This document shows positions 7,073 through 16,326 of a stretch of 59,217 nt of DNA, in pieces (the stretch's first letter is position 1; every line of letters begins with the position of its first letter). A program made the translations under genes and the position numbers. The notes beneath the pieces were generated by a model. The model saw only the letters and a program-made list of their open reading frames with translations, had not been told where the DNA came from and searched no databases. The stretch covers positions 1-59,217 of the forward strand of contig NZ_LRUE01000023.1 of assembly GCF_001550135.1 (NCBI RefSeq). Direction: 5' to 3'. This stretch comes from Pseudoalteromonas shioyasakiensis (GTDB lineage: Bacteria > Pseudomonadota > Gammaproteobacteria > Enterobacterales > Alteromonadaceae).

Positions 7073-8932
7073 CTAAATCGACAACTTCTCAATACGTTTA
7101 CCGCCAATGAATAAGTTGATTACCGCTCGGGTACCAACAATAGCTGTAAACATAGAGGTGATAATACCAATCGCTAGTGTTACTGCGAAACCAGCAATAG
7201 GACCAGTACCCACTGCAAATAGGATCACTGCTGCGATAAGCGTTGTGATGTTAGCATCTAAAATTGTGCTAAACGCGCTGTCGTAACCAAAGTGAACGGC
7301 TTGTTGTGGACTACGGCCATCAGCAAGTTCTTCACGAATACGTTCGAAGATAAGTACGTTGGCATCAACGGCCATACCGACGGTTAATACGATACCAGCA
7401 ATACCCGGTAGCGTTAACGCTGCACCAGGAATAAGCGACATCACACCCACAATTAATACTAAGTTTGCGCCCAGTGCCAAATTTGCCACCATGCCGAAAC
7501 CTTTGTAATAGAAAAGCATAAATACAAGAACAAACACAAAACCAAGCACAACCGCTGTCATACCTGCTTCAATGTTTTCTTGACCTAAGCTTGGACCTAC
7601 CGTGCGCTCTTCAACGATTTGAATTGGCGCTACAAGTGCACCGGCACGAAGTAATAGGCTTAGGTTATGGGCTTCAGCTGGGTTATCGATACCAGTAATA
7701 CGGAATGAACGGTCAAGACGCGCTTGAATCGTCGCTACGTTAATCACTTCTTCAACTTTAATTGGTGGAAGTGCTTTACCGTTTTCATCTGTTTTACCTG
7801 ATGGCTTGTATTCAATGAATACCGTTGCCATGCGTTTACCGATAGCACGCTTAGTGAACGCATTCATTTTTGCGCCACCTTTGCTGTCTAGCGTAATGCT
7901 AACTTGTGGACGTTGATACTCATCCATACCTGATTGCGCGCCAGTGATGTGGCTACCTTCAAGAATGATGCGTTGCTTAAGTACCACAGGGTAACCTTCA
8001 CGCGCCATGATCATTTCTGTACCTGGCGGTAAACGGCCTTGCAGGGCTGCACTAGCATCTGCATTTTCGTCAACTTCGCGGAATTCTAGTGTTGCTGTTG
8101 CACCCAGAATCTCTTTAGCACGCGCTGTATCTTGTACACCCGGAAGTTGCACGATGATACGCTCAGCACCTTGGCGCTGTACGTTAGGCTCTGCAACACC
8201 GATTTGGTTAATACGGTTACGGATAATCGTTTCATTTTGTTTGATAGCGTAGTCACGAATTTCTTTTAGCTTTTGCTCGCTCATGCTGGCATAAAAAGCA
8301 TTGTCGCTGCTGCTATCATCAACGTAAACGTTTAATGGGTAACGTGTTGATAAGAAACGCTCTGCTGCGTCTTTATCTTCTTCGTTACGCATTTCAACAC
8401 GTAATCGCTCGCTGTTCGCTACACGGCGAATGGTGCGATAACGCAGTTTTTCTTCACGTAAGTCACTTTTGAAATCTTGTTCCATTTGCTCAAGCTGAGT
8501 ATCAACCGCCGTCGCCATGTCGATTTCCATAGTAAAGTGAACACCACCGCTTAAATCTAGGCCTAGTTTCATTGGGTTACCACCCAGTGACTTTAACCAC
8601 TCAGGTTGAGCAGGCGCCATATTGATTGCAGAGATATAATCTTCACTAAGGGAATCACGCAGTAGATCTTGCGCTTTTAGTTGGTCTTCAACATTTTTAA
8701 AACGAACGAGGATTTGTCCGTCTTCAAGTTTGCTTGATTTAACAGTAACGTTATGTTCTTTGAGAGTCGCATTTACTTTATCGAGTACGCTGAGGTCAGC
8801 ATCAGTACCTTTAGTGCCCGAAACTTGTATGGCCGGATCTCGGCCATACAAATTAGGAGAGGCATATAAAATACCAACGACTAACACTACAAGAACAAGT
8901 AAATACTTCCATAATGGAAACTTGTTTAACAC
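7073..8932 (-). CDS. secD: protein translocase subunit SecD
   Basis: The 619-residue partner of SecF has an N-terminal membrane segment (about 8-26) and large periplasmic P1 and head domains carrying LGLDLSGGVHFTMEID and QLPGVQDTARAKEILG. Five transmembrane segments follow, with VGMAVDANVLIFERIREEL and DANITTLIAAVILF. Translation starts at a GTG at 8932, with AAGGA seven bases upstream and no ATG in a better place. It is co-directional with yajC (22-base gap) and secF. Confidence 0.96.
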   Translation of the reverse strand: MLNKFPLWKYLLVLVVLVVGILYASPNLYGRDPAIQVSGTKGTDADLSVLDKVNATLKEHNVTVKSSKLEDGQILVRFKNVEDQLKAQDLLRDSLSEDYISAINMAPAQPEWLKSLGGNPMKLGLDLSGGVHFTMEIDMATAVDTQLEQMEQDFKSDLREEKLRYRTIRRVANSERLRVEMRNEEDKDAAERFLSTRYPLNVYVDDSSSDNAFYASMSEQKLKEIRDYAIKQNETIIRNRINQIGVAEPNVQRQGAERIIVQLPGVQDTARAKEILGATATLEFREVDENADASAALQGRLPPGTEMIMAREGYPVVLKQRIILEGSHITGAQSGMDEYQRPQVSITLDSKGGAKMNAFTKRAIGKRMATVFIEYKPSGKTDENGKALPPIKVEEVINVATIQARLDRSFRITGIDNPAEAHNLSLLLRAGALVAPIQIVEERTVGPSLGQENIEAGMTAVVLGFVFVLVFMLFYYKGFGMVANLALGANLVLIVGVMSLIPGAALTLPGIAGIVLTVGMAVDANVLIFERIREELADGRSPQQAVHFGYDSAFSTILDANITTLIAAVILFAVGTGPIAGFAVTLAIGIITSMFTAIVGTRAVINLFIGGKRIEKLSI

Positions 8933-8954
8933 GTGTGAGTCCTTATTTTTATTG

Positions 8955-9293
8955 TTATAGCGACTTCATAGTGCCTTTTGGCAATACTGCAGAAACAGCT
9001 GATTTTTGTACTGTTACTTCTGCTTGGTCGTTTAATGAAATCACGATGAAGTCTTTGTCATCAGCGATTTTAGCAATCTTACCTACTAAACCACCTTGCG
9101 TTAGTACTTCGTCGCCTTTCGCCATTGCGCCCATTAGTGCTTTATGCTCTTTTACACGCTTAGCTTGTGGACGGTAGATTAAGAAATAAAATACCAGACC
9201 AAAAATACCCAACATGATTAGCATTTCCATGCCACCACCTGCTGGTGCTGCACCTGCCGCACTTGCGTGGGCGTTTGAGATGAATAAACTCAT
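8955..9293 (-). CDS. yajC: preprotein translocase accessory subunit YajC
   Basis: The 112-residue protein has one transmembrane segment (MEMLIMLGIFGLVFYFLIYR) followed at once by RPQAKRVKEHKALM, then a small basic-acidic domain (KGDEVLTQGGLVGKI). This is the standard YajC layout. It associates with SecDF at the inner membrane. GAGGAAG precedes the ATG. It lies 29 bases after tgt and 22 before secD, the classical gammaproteobacterial order. Confidence 0.95.
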   Translation of the reverse strand: MSLFISNAHASAAGAAPAGGGMEMLIMLGIFGLVFYFLIYRPQAKRVKEHKALMGAMAKGDEVLTQGGLVGKIAKIADDKDFIVISLNDQAEVTVQKSAVSAVLPKGTMKSL

Positions 9294-9322
9294 TTCACTT
9301 CCTCTTTAATTTTTCTAAAAAT

Positions 9323-10450
9323 TTAATCTGATGTATCTGCAAGCTCTGGCACTTCTTGGCCGCGGCGTGCATAAAAATCTGCAACAAATTCGTCTAGTTT
9401 GCCATTACTAATGGCATTACGTAAGCCTTCCATCACGCGTTGATAATAACGTAAGTTGTGAATCGTGTTTAGGCGTGCGCCTAAGATTTCATTACATTTA
9501 TCAAGATGATGCAAGTATGCACGTGAATAGTTTTTACACGTATGACAATCACACTCAGGATCCAGTGGACCGGTGTCTGTTTTATGTACTGCATTACGGA
9601 TTTTAACAATGCCGCCAGTTACGAATAAATGACCGTTACGAGCATTACGCGTAGGCATTACACAGTCAAACATATCGATACCACGGCGAACCGCTTCTAC
9701 TAAGTCTTCTGGTTTACCAACGCCCATTAAGTAACGAGGCTTGTCTTCAGGCATTTTGTAAGCACAGTGGTCAAGAATATTGATCATCTCGTTTTTCGGC
9801 TCACCAACCGATAAACCACCTAATGCATAGCCATCAAAGCCAATTTCTTCTAGGCCTTTTTGTGATTGTGCACGAAGCTCAGGGTACATACCACCTTGGA
9901 TAATACCAAACAGCGCAGCTGGGTTATCACCATGACCTTCTTTTGAGCGTTTAGCCCAACGAAGTGATAACTCCATAGAATCTTTAGCTTCTTTTTCTGT
10001 CGCAGGGTATGGCGTACATTCGTCAAAAATCATCACGATGTCAGAGCCTAAATCACGCTGAACTTGCATCGCTTTTTCTGGCGAAAGCATGATTTTTTCA
10101 CCGTTAACTGGTGAACTGAACATCACACCTTCTTCAGTGATTTTACGCATTGCGCCTAAGCTGAATACTTGGAAACCGCCTGAATCAGTTAGAATTGGAC
10201 GATCCCAATTCATAAAGTCGTGTAAATCACCGTGCTGCTTAATGATTTCTGTGCCAGGACGCAGCATTAAGTGGAATGTGTTACCAAGGCAGATTTGTGC
10301 GCCAGTATCTTTCACTTCGTCAGGCGTCATACCTTTAACAGTACCGTAAGTACCTACAGGCATAAATGCTGGTGTTTCTACAACACCACGTTCAAAAATC
10401 AAGCGGCCGCGGCGCGCTTTACCGTCAGTGCGGTCTAATTCAAATTTCAT
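9323..10450 (-). CDS. tgt: tRNA-guanine transglycosylase
   Basis: Tgt swaps G34 for preQ1 in GUN-anticodon tRNAs. The 375 residues contain the substrate-pocket motif ILTDSGGFQVFS, the nucleophile region GIDMFDCVMPTRNARNG, and the zinc site CDCHTCKNYSRAYLHHL. I chose the ATG at 10450 (GAGGA five bases upstream), which gives exactly the length of the E. coli enzyme; an upstream alternative start would add 11 unrelated residues. It heads the yajC-secDF transcript and is separated from queA by a terminator hairpin, so the two queuosine genes are not simply co-transcribed. Confidence 0.96.
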   Translation of the reverse strand: MKFELDRTDGKARRGRLIFERGVVETPAFMPVGTYGTVKGMTPDEVKDTGAQICLGNTFHLMLRPGTEIIKQHGDLHDFMNWDRPILTDSGGFQVFSLGAMRKITEEGVMFSSPVNGEKIMLSPEKAMQVQRDLGSDIVMIFDECTPYPATEKEAKDSMELSLRWAKRSKEGHGDNPAALFGIIQGGMYPELRAQSQKGLEEIGFDGYALGGLSVGEPKNEMINILDHCAYKMPEDKPRYLMGVGKPEDLVEAVRRGIDMFDCVMPTRNARNGHLFVTGGIVKIRNAVHKTDTGPLDPECDCHTCKNYSRAYLHHLDKCNEILGARLNTIHNLRYYQRVMEGLRNAISNGKLDEFVADFYARRGQEVPELADTSD

Positions 10451-10558
10451 ATTATCCTCAGTGTCGGAAAAACAGTCCAACAAGCTATAATTTAACCGCT
10501 CGATTCTACCCTGTTTGCGGGTTTATTACTATAAATTGGGCTAAATTCGAAAATAAAA

Positions 10559-10580
10559 AGCCCAGTTAAAAAACTGGGCT
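10559..10580 (-). terminator. Rho-independent terminator after queA
   Basis: AGCCCAGTT (10559-10567) pairs with AACTGGGCT (10572-10580) around AAAA. On minus the tail reads TTTTATTTT. It lies 20 bases after the queA stop and before tgt. Confidence 0.8.
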
Positions 10581-10600
10581 CTATAAAATCTGATTTGTTG

Positions 10601-11632
10601 TTATTTGCGCGTTAAGAACATCGCATCACCATAACTAAAGAAGCGATACTGCTGCTCAATAGCCGTGTGGTAAGCACCCATTATGTTCTCTTGACCTGCA
10701 AAGGCACTGACTAACATGATTAACGTTGATTCAGGTAAGTGGAAATTTGTCACCATGGCATCAACCACATTGAACTGATAACCCGGGTAAATAAAGATAT
10801 CGGTATCGCCAAAGTAAGTATCTAGTTTGCCGCCGTGCAATTTTGCAGCTGACTCTAATGAGCGAACTGAGGTAGTACCTACAGCAATGACACGACCACC
10901 TTTTGCTTTCGTTTCGGCTACCGCTTTAACCACTTCATCTGGTACTTCGATGTACTCTGAGTGCATAACATGCTCATCAACTGAGTCAACGCGAACAGGC
11001 TGGAAGGTACCTGCGCCCACGTGCAAAGTCACAAAAGCCATGTTAATTCCCTTGTCTTTTAAGGCTGTCATTAATTTATCATCAAAATGCAGGCCTGCCG
11101 TTGGCGCGGCTACAGCACCAGGCTTTTCACCATAAACCGTTTGGTAGCGCTCACGATCTGACTCGTTATCAGGACGGTCAATATAAGGTGGTAATGGCAT
11201 GTGACCGATGTCGTTTAGGATATCGAGTACATTTTCGTCTTTGGCAAATTCAAGCTCAAAAAGCTCGCCATGACGCGCAACCATGATTGCTTCGGCTTTA
11301 CCTTCTAGAATGATTTTTGAGCCTGGTTTTGGCGATTTACTAGCTCGCACATGCGCAAGCACACGGTGTTCGTCGAGTACGCGCTCAACTAGCACTTCAA
11401 GCTTACCGCCTGACTCTTTTTGCCCGAACATGCGAGCAGGGATCACTTTGGTGTTATTGAAAATTAATAGGTCATTTTCATTAACGAGCGATAAAATATC
11501 ACTAAATACTTTATGCTCAACTTGGCCTGATGGGCCATCAAGCGTCAGTAAACGACTGCTAGTTCGATCTGCTTTAGGAAAACGAGCAATTAATTCATCA
11601 GGAAGGTCAAAGCTAAAATCAGCTACGCGCAT
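10601..11632 (-). CDS. queA: S-adenosylmethionine:tRNA ribosyltransferase-isomerase QueA
   Basis: QueA builds epoxyqueuosine from preQ1-tRNA using the ribosyl part of SAM. The 343 residues show the family's FDLPDELIARFP, FNNTKVIPARMFG, AAPTAGLHFDDKL, HVGAGTFQPVRV and AVGTTSVRSLESA. Length is normal. It is transcribed divergently from the REC-PAS-GGDEF-EAL gene across a 213-base region. A short GAGA lies upstream of the ATG. Confidence 0.95.
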   Translation of the reverse strand: MRVADFSFDLPDELIARFPKADRTSSRLLTLDGPSGQVEHKVFSDILSLVNENDLLIFNNTKVIPARMFGQKESGGKLEVLVERVLDEHRVLAHVRASKSPKPGSKIILEGKAEAIMVARHGELFELEFAKDENVLDILNDIGHMPLPPYIDRPDNESDRERYQTVYGEKPGAVAAPTAGLHFDDKLMTALKDKGINMAFVTLHVGAGTFQPVRVDSVDEHVMHSEYIEVPDEVVKAVAETKAKGGRVIAVGTTSVRSLESAAKLHGGKLDTYFGDTDIFIYPGYQFNVVDAMVTNFHLPESTLIMLVSAFAGQENIMGAYHTAIEQQYRFFSYGDAMFLTRK

Positions 11633-11845
11633 AGAGCATATCTCTCATTAATAAAAACGCGCCAAGTTTACTCTGATACGCCCACCACCTCAAGCAAAGC
11701 CCTGCGTCAACTTGGTACTAGCTTAAAGGATTACAAACTTAAGTACTTATTAACCGCTTTTGGTAAAGTTTGCTTGTAGATTAGGCAAAATGTCATTATT
11801 CTAGCTTATTCACTAAACATGGGTTAAGTAAGAGGTAGTAGCGCC

Positions 11846-14356
11846 ATGGCAAAGCAGTTAAAGCTGCTAATTTTGAACGCGAGCGTTGCTGAGCGTGAAA
11901 CAATTAAGACCACATTAAACAAGCTTAATGTCTTCACGTTTATCGAAGCCAGTGACTCTCAAGATGCGCTTAAAATTCTTAAAAGCCACCCGGTGGATAT
12001 TATCATTACAGGCCTTGAGGTCGGTAAGATTGATGGTTGGCGCTTTTCGCGCATGATCCGTTCAGGGTTATTAAAAACACCAAAAAACACACCAATTTTA
12101 CTTACTCCGCCAATCTATTGTGAACGTATAGCCGAAACCACAGCGCGCAGCTATGGCATTGATGCTGTTCTTCCATTTGAACGCCAAGATATGCTGCCGC
12201 AAGTGCTAGCCAACGTGTTATCAACTCACCTTGAAAAAAGTAGTCGCCTTAATTTATTACTACTTGAAACCGATAACCGTAAAGCAGAAGATATCAGCGA
12301 ACAGTTAAAACTAAGCTTCGCGATAACTCATACCACTTCAACAAAAGCGACACTTGCGACCTATCTGCAGCAAAAATTTGCCATTGTATTGATTGACGCC
12401 ACTGAATCTCATTCTGATACCGCAGCTGGGTTAATTAGCGAAATATTACAACACAACCCAAAACAAGCGATTGTAACTATCATTGATAACAATGATGCAG
12501 ATTATGCAGAGCAGTTGTTGCTATCTGGCGTAACTGATTTTATTCGCGCCCCGTACGATCACTCGTTATTAAGTAAAGTGTGTGACCACGCTGCCCGTCG
12601 TGAAGATTTCATGGTGAGCTACGCAGAGTTTGCGCAAAAAGTAGAACAACTAAGCCAAAGTCAAAGCCGCTATAAAGAGCTGTTTTCTGCCCACCAACGT
12701 ATTTTATTACACCTAAATACTGTGGTACTTGAGTTTAACCAAGAGGGTAATATTCGCTTTATTAACCCTGCTTGGGAGCATTTAACGGGCTATGGCATTA
12801 AGTCTAGTTTAGCAAAGTCATTAACTGACTTTTGTTTACCTGAGTGTAAAACAAAGCTACAAGATACGATTCAGCGTATTTTGCATGGTGGTGAGCAACA
12901 GCAACAGGTAGAGATCCAACTAAAACATAAAAATGGCAATGCCATTTGGGTTGAGTGTCGCTTACAGCTGATTAAAAACAGCCAAAACTCAGCGACTATT
13001 ACCGCCACCATAGATAACATTCATGAGCGTAAGCAGGCAGAGTTACAACTTCGTCATTTAGCCTTGCACGATACGCTCACAGAGCTGCATAACCGTTATT
13101 ACTTTGACCAACAATTACAACGTATTTGTAAAGCACAATACACCAGTAACGATACCGAGCACGCACTGATTTATATCGATTTAGATCACTTTAAAATCAT
13201 CAACGACAGTAAAGGTCACCAACAAGGTGACATCGTTTTAAAAGAAGTTGCCCAGTTATTCACAGCGAATATTAGTGATGAGCACTTAGTGTGCCGCATC
13301 GGTGGTGATGAATTTGCCGTGATCTTAAAAAATACTAACTTACTCGATGCACACTTGGTTGCAGAAAGTATTTGTATGGCGATTGAAAAGCACCGCTTTC
13401 ATTCAGAAGGTCAAGAGTACTCAATTAGCTGTTCAATTGGTTTAACACAAATCACCGAGCAAAATAACGACCCAAGTGAGTGTTTAAAACAAGCTGATAT
13501 CGCCCTTTATGTAGCAAAAAGCTTAGGCCGTAACTTAGTACACTGTTATTCAAAAGAAGATAGTCATCACAATAGTTTACAAGCTGGTCTTGAATGGGGT
13601 CATAGCATTCGCCAAGCGTTACAACATGATGCTATCGAACTGCACTATCAACCAATTTGGGACTTTAAACGCGGCCACGTCGCCTACTTTGAAGCACTAT
13701 TACGCTTAAAGCTTGATGATGAGCTTATCTACCCTAATCAGTTTATTCCTGCTTTAGAGCTTTTAAACGACACCTTTTTGATGGACCAATGTGTTATTCG
13801 TAATGCCATTAAGAGCGTTGCCGAATACCCAGAGCTTAACCAAGTCGCAATTAACTTATCAGCACAGTCGTTTTTAGATGAACGCTTACTGCCGCACATT
13901 GAATCGAGCTTAAAAGAATACAATGTTGAACCAACACGCATTATTTTTGAGATCACCGAGTCTGCGAGTATTAATAACCTAGTTGCAACCCGTGCCATGA
14001 TCGAGCGTTTGAATGGCTTAGGCTGTCACTTCTCTATTGATGACTTTGGTACTGGCTTTAGTACCTTTAATTACCTTAAACAGTTACCGGCTCAACACGT
14101 AAAAATTGATGGTTCATTTGTTCGCGACATGTTGAACGACCCAATCGATTTAGCGCTTGTAAAAGCGATTAATGATATTAGCCGTTCGCTTGATAAGCGC
14201 TCTGTAGCTGAATATGTTGAAAACAAAGAAATATTCTTAGCGCTAAAAGAAATTGGTATCGACTATGGTCAAGGCTACTTTATTGCTCGCCCAGTACCGG
14301 TTGAAAAAATTAGCGACGAGCTGAAAAAAATATCTGAAAATAATCTTTTTAACTAA
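11846..14356 (+). CDS. REC-REC-PAS-GGDEF-EAL signalling protein
   Basis: The 836 residues contain a first receiver-like domain (1-130) and a second (about 138-255). A short linker coiled coil, a PAS domain (about 285-400, IRFINPAWEHLTGYG and NIHERKQAEL), GGDEF (about 400-565, intact RIGGDEFAVIL) and EAL (about 575-830) follow. The EAL part retains FEALLRLK, FEITESASI, IDDFGTGFSTF and KIDGSFV, but the usual E-G-V-E stretch reads AEYVEN. In the first receiver the phospho-acceptor Asp is replaced (IIITGLEVGKIDGW) and the usual acidic pair is missing (LLILNASVAE), so it cannot be phosphorylated normally. The second keeps VLIDATES. AGAGG lies upstream of the ATG. No sensor kinase is adjacent. Confidence 0.9.
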   Translation: MAKQLKLLILNASVAERETIKTTLNKLNVFTFIEASDSQDALKILKSHPVDIIITGLEVGKIDGWRFSRMIRSGLLKTPKNTPILLTPPIYCERIAETTARSYGIDAVLPFERQDMLPQVLANVLSTHLEKSSRLNLLLLETDNRKAEDISEQLKLSFAITHTTSTKATLATYLQQKFAIVLIDATESHSDTAAGLISEILQHNPKQAIVTIIDNNDADYAEQLLLSGVTDFIRAPYDHSLLSKVCDHAARREDFMVSYAEFAQKVEQLSQSQSRYKELFSAHQRILLHLNTVVLEFNQEGNIRFINPAWEHLTGYGIKSSLAKSLTDFCLPECKTKLQDTIQRILHGGEQQQQVEIQLKHKNGNAIWVECRLQLIKNSQNSATITATIDNIHERKQAELQLRHLALHDTLTELHNRYYFDQQLQRICKAQYTSNDTEHALIYIDLDHFKIINDSKGHQQGDIVLKEVAQLFTANISDEHLVCRIGGDEFAVILKNTNLLDAHLVAESICMAIEKHRFHSEGQEYSISCSIGLTQITEQNNDPSECLKQADIALYVAKSLGRNLVHCYSKEDSHHNSLQAGLEWGHSIRQALQHDAIELHYQPIWDFKRGHVAYFEALLRLKLDDELIYPNQFIPALELLNDTFLMDQCVIRNAIKSVAEYPELNQVAINLSAQSFLDERLLPHIESSLKEYNVEPTRIIFEITESASINNLVATRAMIERLNGLGCHFSIDDFGTGFSTFNYLKQLPAQHVKIDGSFVRDMLNDPIDLALVKAINDISRSLDKRSVAEYVENKEIFLALKEIGIDYGQGYFIARPVPVEKISDELKKISENNLFN

Positions 14357-14469
14357 CAAATATCTAGCCTTAAAAAGCCTAAATTTAATACATTTTTAAA
14401 CATTTTTTCTTAGTTTTTAAACTTCCATACTGACAATACTCATCTATACTTAAATCCACAGCAAGATAA

Positions 14470-14559
14470 AATGTCGTGTTTTTATAGTGATTATCTATAA
14501 TAAACATGACATTACTTATTACATTAAACATACTGAGTATGACTTAACATCGTTAAGTC
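14470..14559 (+). promoter_or_regulatory. structured leader upstream of the 67-residue membrane protein (two hairpins)
   Basis: First hairpin: 14470-14487 pairs with 14495-14513 around TGATTAT. There are 18 pairs including one G-U, and one bulged A. Second hairpin: GACTTAAC (14541-14548) pairs perfectly with GTTAAGTC (14552-14559) around ATC. Neither is followed by a T-run, so they do not look like terminators. The second ends 30 bases before the start codon. This may be a cis-regulatory RNA or operators; function unknown. Confidence 0.5.
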
Positions 14560-14589
14560 CATCTATTGGCGGTATAAAGGAGAAAAGTG

Positions 14590-14793
14590 ATGACACAACT
14601 AATCGTTTTGTTGCTGATTGTGAATCTAGGGATAGCGTATCAATGTTACCGTAATGCGACCTTTAAGGGGTACCCGGTAAAAACATTTACAGGGCTAGGT
14701 TTAGTACCTTACTTTAATTTAGTCGTGTGGGTTTACTTGTTGTTTTTACCCGATTTAAAACCATTTTCAATGAATGAAAAGCAGCCACTTTAG
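14590..14793 (+). CDS. small membrane protein of unknown function
   Basis: The 67-residue protein has two hydrophobic stretches: MTQLIVLLLIVNLGIAYQCY at the start and LGLVPYFNLVVWVYLLFLP near the end. A short polar loop (RNATFKGYPVKTFTG) joins them, so it is probably a two-span inner-membrane protein. AGGAG is placed 8 bases before the ATG at 14590; a GTG directly before that ATG is the other possible start. The stop codon lies in the terminator stem. I do not recognise the family. The ribosome site, terminator and composition support a real gene. Confidence 0.6.
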   Translation: MTQLIVLLLIVNLGIAYQCYRNATFKGYPVKTFTGLGLVPYFNLVVWVYLLFLPDLKPFSMNEKQPL

Positions 14794-14804
14794 GCTGCTT
14801 TTTT
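14776..14804 (+). terminator. Rho-independent terminator of the small membrane protein gene
   Basis: AAAAGCAGCC pairs with GGCTGCTTTT around ACTTTA, followed by more Ts on plus. The stop codon TAG (14791-14793) is inside the hairpin. It may also stop the convergent minus operon ending at 14817, though the minus T-run is weaker. Confidence 0.8.
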
Positions 14805-14816
14805 AGTTGGGAGAAT

Positions 14817-15725
14817 TTAAAAACTATAAGTTGATGCTTTTTCGAGTAATTGCGTGGCTTTTATATCGCCAACCACACACTTTTTAATGTCTGACTTTTT
14901 AAATACTTTTACTTGCTCAGTTTTACCTTCGCTAACACCACGGATGATAAAGCTGACATGTTCATCGTTAGGCAGATTTCTTAAACCGCTACCATAATCA
15001 CATAAAGTCAGTGATAAGCTCTTATCTACTTGCTTAGCTAAAGAAGCCAGCTGTTGCTTTTGCTCTTTAACACGAGCTTGTTTTTTCTCGGCTAACTCTT
15101 TGCGCATTTGTTGCTGCTTTTGTGATAACTTTTGCTGCTGCTTTTCAAGCTCTTTAATCGATGCTTGCAATGCTTGTTTACGTTTTTCGAGCTCTTGCTC
15201 TTTGGCATCTTTATCGTGGCGACGGTCAAATTCAAGGTCGCGCTTTTCACGCTCAAGGTCACGGATTTCACGGCTCACATCGCGCTCTTGCTCAGCTACT
15301 TCACGTACTCGCTCTGCGCTTTCGCGCATCACTTCCATGGCTTGCTGATAGGCTTCTTGCGTTTTCACGACTACTGCATCGCTGATCACTTGCACATGTT
15401 CGCCTAGCACTTCGATTTCAGTTAGTTCTTCAAAATCGATATCAGGCATAGGTGGCAGAGGCGCATCAGGTACAGATGCAAACACTGTAGACCAGCGTGA
15501 ACTGCCTCGTACATCAAAGCTAAACACCACACCTTGATGCTGCAAATAACTCGAAGACACATTTCTTACCTTGTTATCGGTATCTTGTTTTAACGCCGCT
15601 GAGAGGATTTTTTCCATGATCCCGACTTCACGCTGAATTTTATCTAATTCATCACTTGCTTGTGCCTGTAAGCTTACTGCTGTGCAAAGCAATAAGGCTG
15701 CCGTAGTTGATTTGTATTTTGACAT
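14817..15725 (-). CDS. periplasmic coiled-coil protein, third gene of an ECF sigma operon
   Basis: The 302-residue protein has a Sec signal peptide (MSKYKSTTAALLLCTAVSL, cleavage probably after AQA). An N-terminal region follows, then a long charged coiled coil from about residue 125 to 230 (repeats such as REIRDLEREKRDLEF and SIKELEKQQQKLSQKQQQMR). A C-terminal globular part contains LCDYGSGLRNLPNDEHVSF. I chose the ATG at 15725, one base after the upstream stop and with GGAG eight bases before. Being third in the sigma/anti-sigma operon, it could be a periplasmic signal input or an effector of that system; this is inference. Family not recognised by name. Confidence 0.7.
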   Translation of the reverse strand: MSKYKSTTAALLLCTAVSLQAQASDELDKIQREVGIMEKILSAALKQDTDNKVRNVSSSYLQHQGVVFSFDVRGSSRWSTVFASVPDAPLPPMPDIDFEELTEIEVLGEHVQVISDAVVVKTQEAYQQAMEVMRESAERVREVAEQERDVSREIRDLEREKRDLEFDRRHDKDAKEQELEKRKQALQASIKELEKQQQKLSQKQQQMRKELAEKKQARVKEQKQQLASLAKQVDKSLSLTLCDYGSGLRNLPNDEHVSFIIRGVSEGKTEQVKVFKKSDIKKCVVGDIKATQLLEKASTYSF

Positions 15726-15726
15726 C

Positions 15727-16326
15727 TTAATACTCCAAATTATTGGCAACGGTTGGCAATGGTCCGCCGTCCACTTGCTCTGCTAAATCATTTAACTGCA
15801 TACGTAAGTACGCTTGGTCTTGGGCCCGCTGCGTCTTGATATATGCAAGTACGCTGGCAATATCTTCTTGGCGCTCTACTCGCCCGGTTTTTATCGCTTC
15901 TTTGGCCAGTTGGTACATCTGTTGTTGCTGCACTTCGTTTTGCGCAGTAATGATGTTTTGCAACTGATCAATTTGCTTTTGTTGTGACTCTAGTAAATTG
16001 GTTTGCTTGGCCACTTGCTCAAGTAACTGCTGATTTCCTTGCTGTGGATTACTAACAAAAACCCATGCGCAAAATACTATTGAAGCAGCCACTGCCCACA
16101 TTCCAGCACCAAAAAACAGACTTTGTTTTTGCACTTTCGGCATCGTAGACTCTCGATCCCAATTTGGTACGGGCACTGTTTCATAATGTTGACTTTGTTG
16201 TTGCCACTGCATTGCATTGTTCATCATTGATGCATACTCAGCATTGGCTTGTAGCAACGCAATTTGCTCATCAGTGAGGCTTTCGCCTTCTAACCATGCG
16301 GTAAATAATGAATCTAAATTAGCCAT
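15727..16326 (-). CDS. probable membrane-bound anti-sigma factor
   Basis: The 199 residues are laid out as an N-terminal cytoplasmic part (LFTAWLEGESLTDEQIALLQ), one transmembrane segment (about 73-91, GAGMWAVAASIVFCAWVFV) and a periplasmic Gln-rich coiled coil. This is the usual design for an anti-sigma factor that holds an ECF sigma at the membrane. The start overlaps the sigma stop by 8 bases, with GGAGG six bases upstream of the ATG, suggesting tight translational coupling. No clear zinc-binding HxxxCxxC motif is seen, so it is not a ZAS-type anti-sigma. Function is inferred from topology and operon position. Confidence 0.65.
   Translation of the reverse strand: MANLDSLFTAWLEGESLTDEQIALLQANAEYASMMNNAMQWQQQSQHYETVPVPNWDRESTMPKVQKQSLFFGAGMWAVAASIVFCAWVFVSNPQQGNQQLLEQVAKQTNLLESQQKQIDQLQNIITAQNEVQQQQMYQLAKEAIKTGRVERQEDIASVLAYIKTQRAQDQAYLRMQLNDLAEQVDGGPLPTVANNLEY

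Noticed and set aside
6637..7110. 157-codon plus-strand open frame inside secF
   Set aside because: Antisense to secF, no ribosome site, composition typical of a shadow frame.
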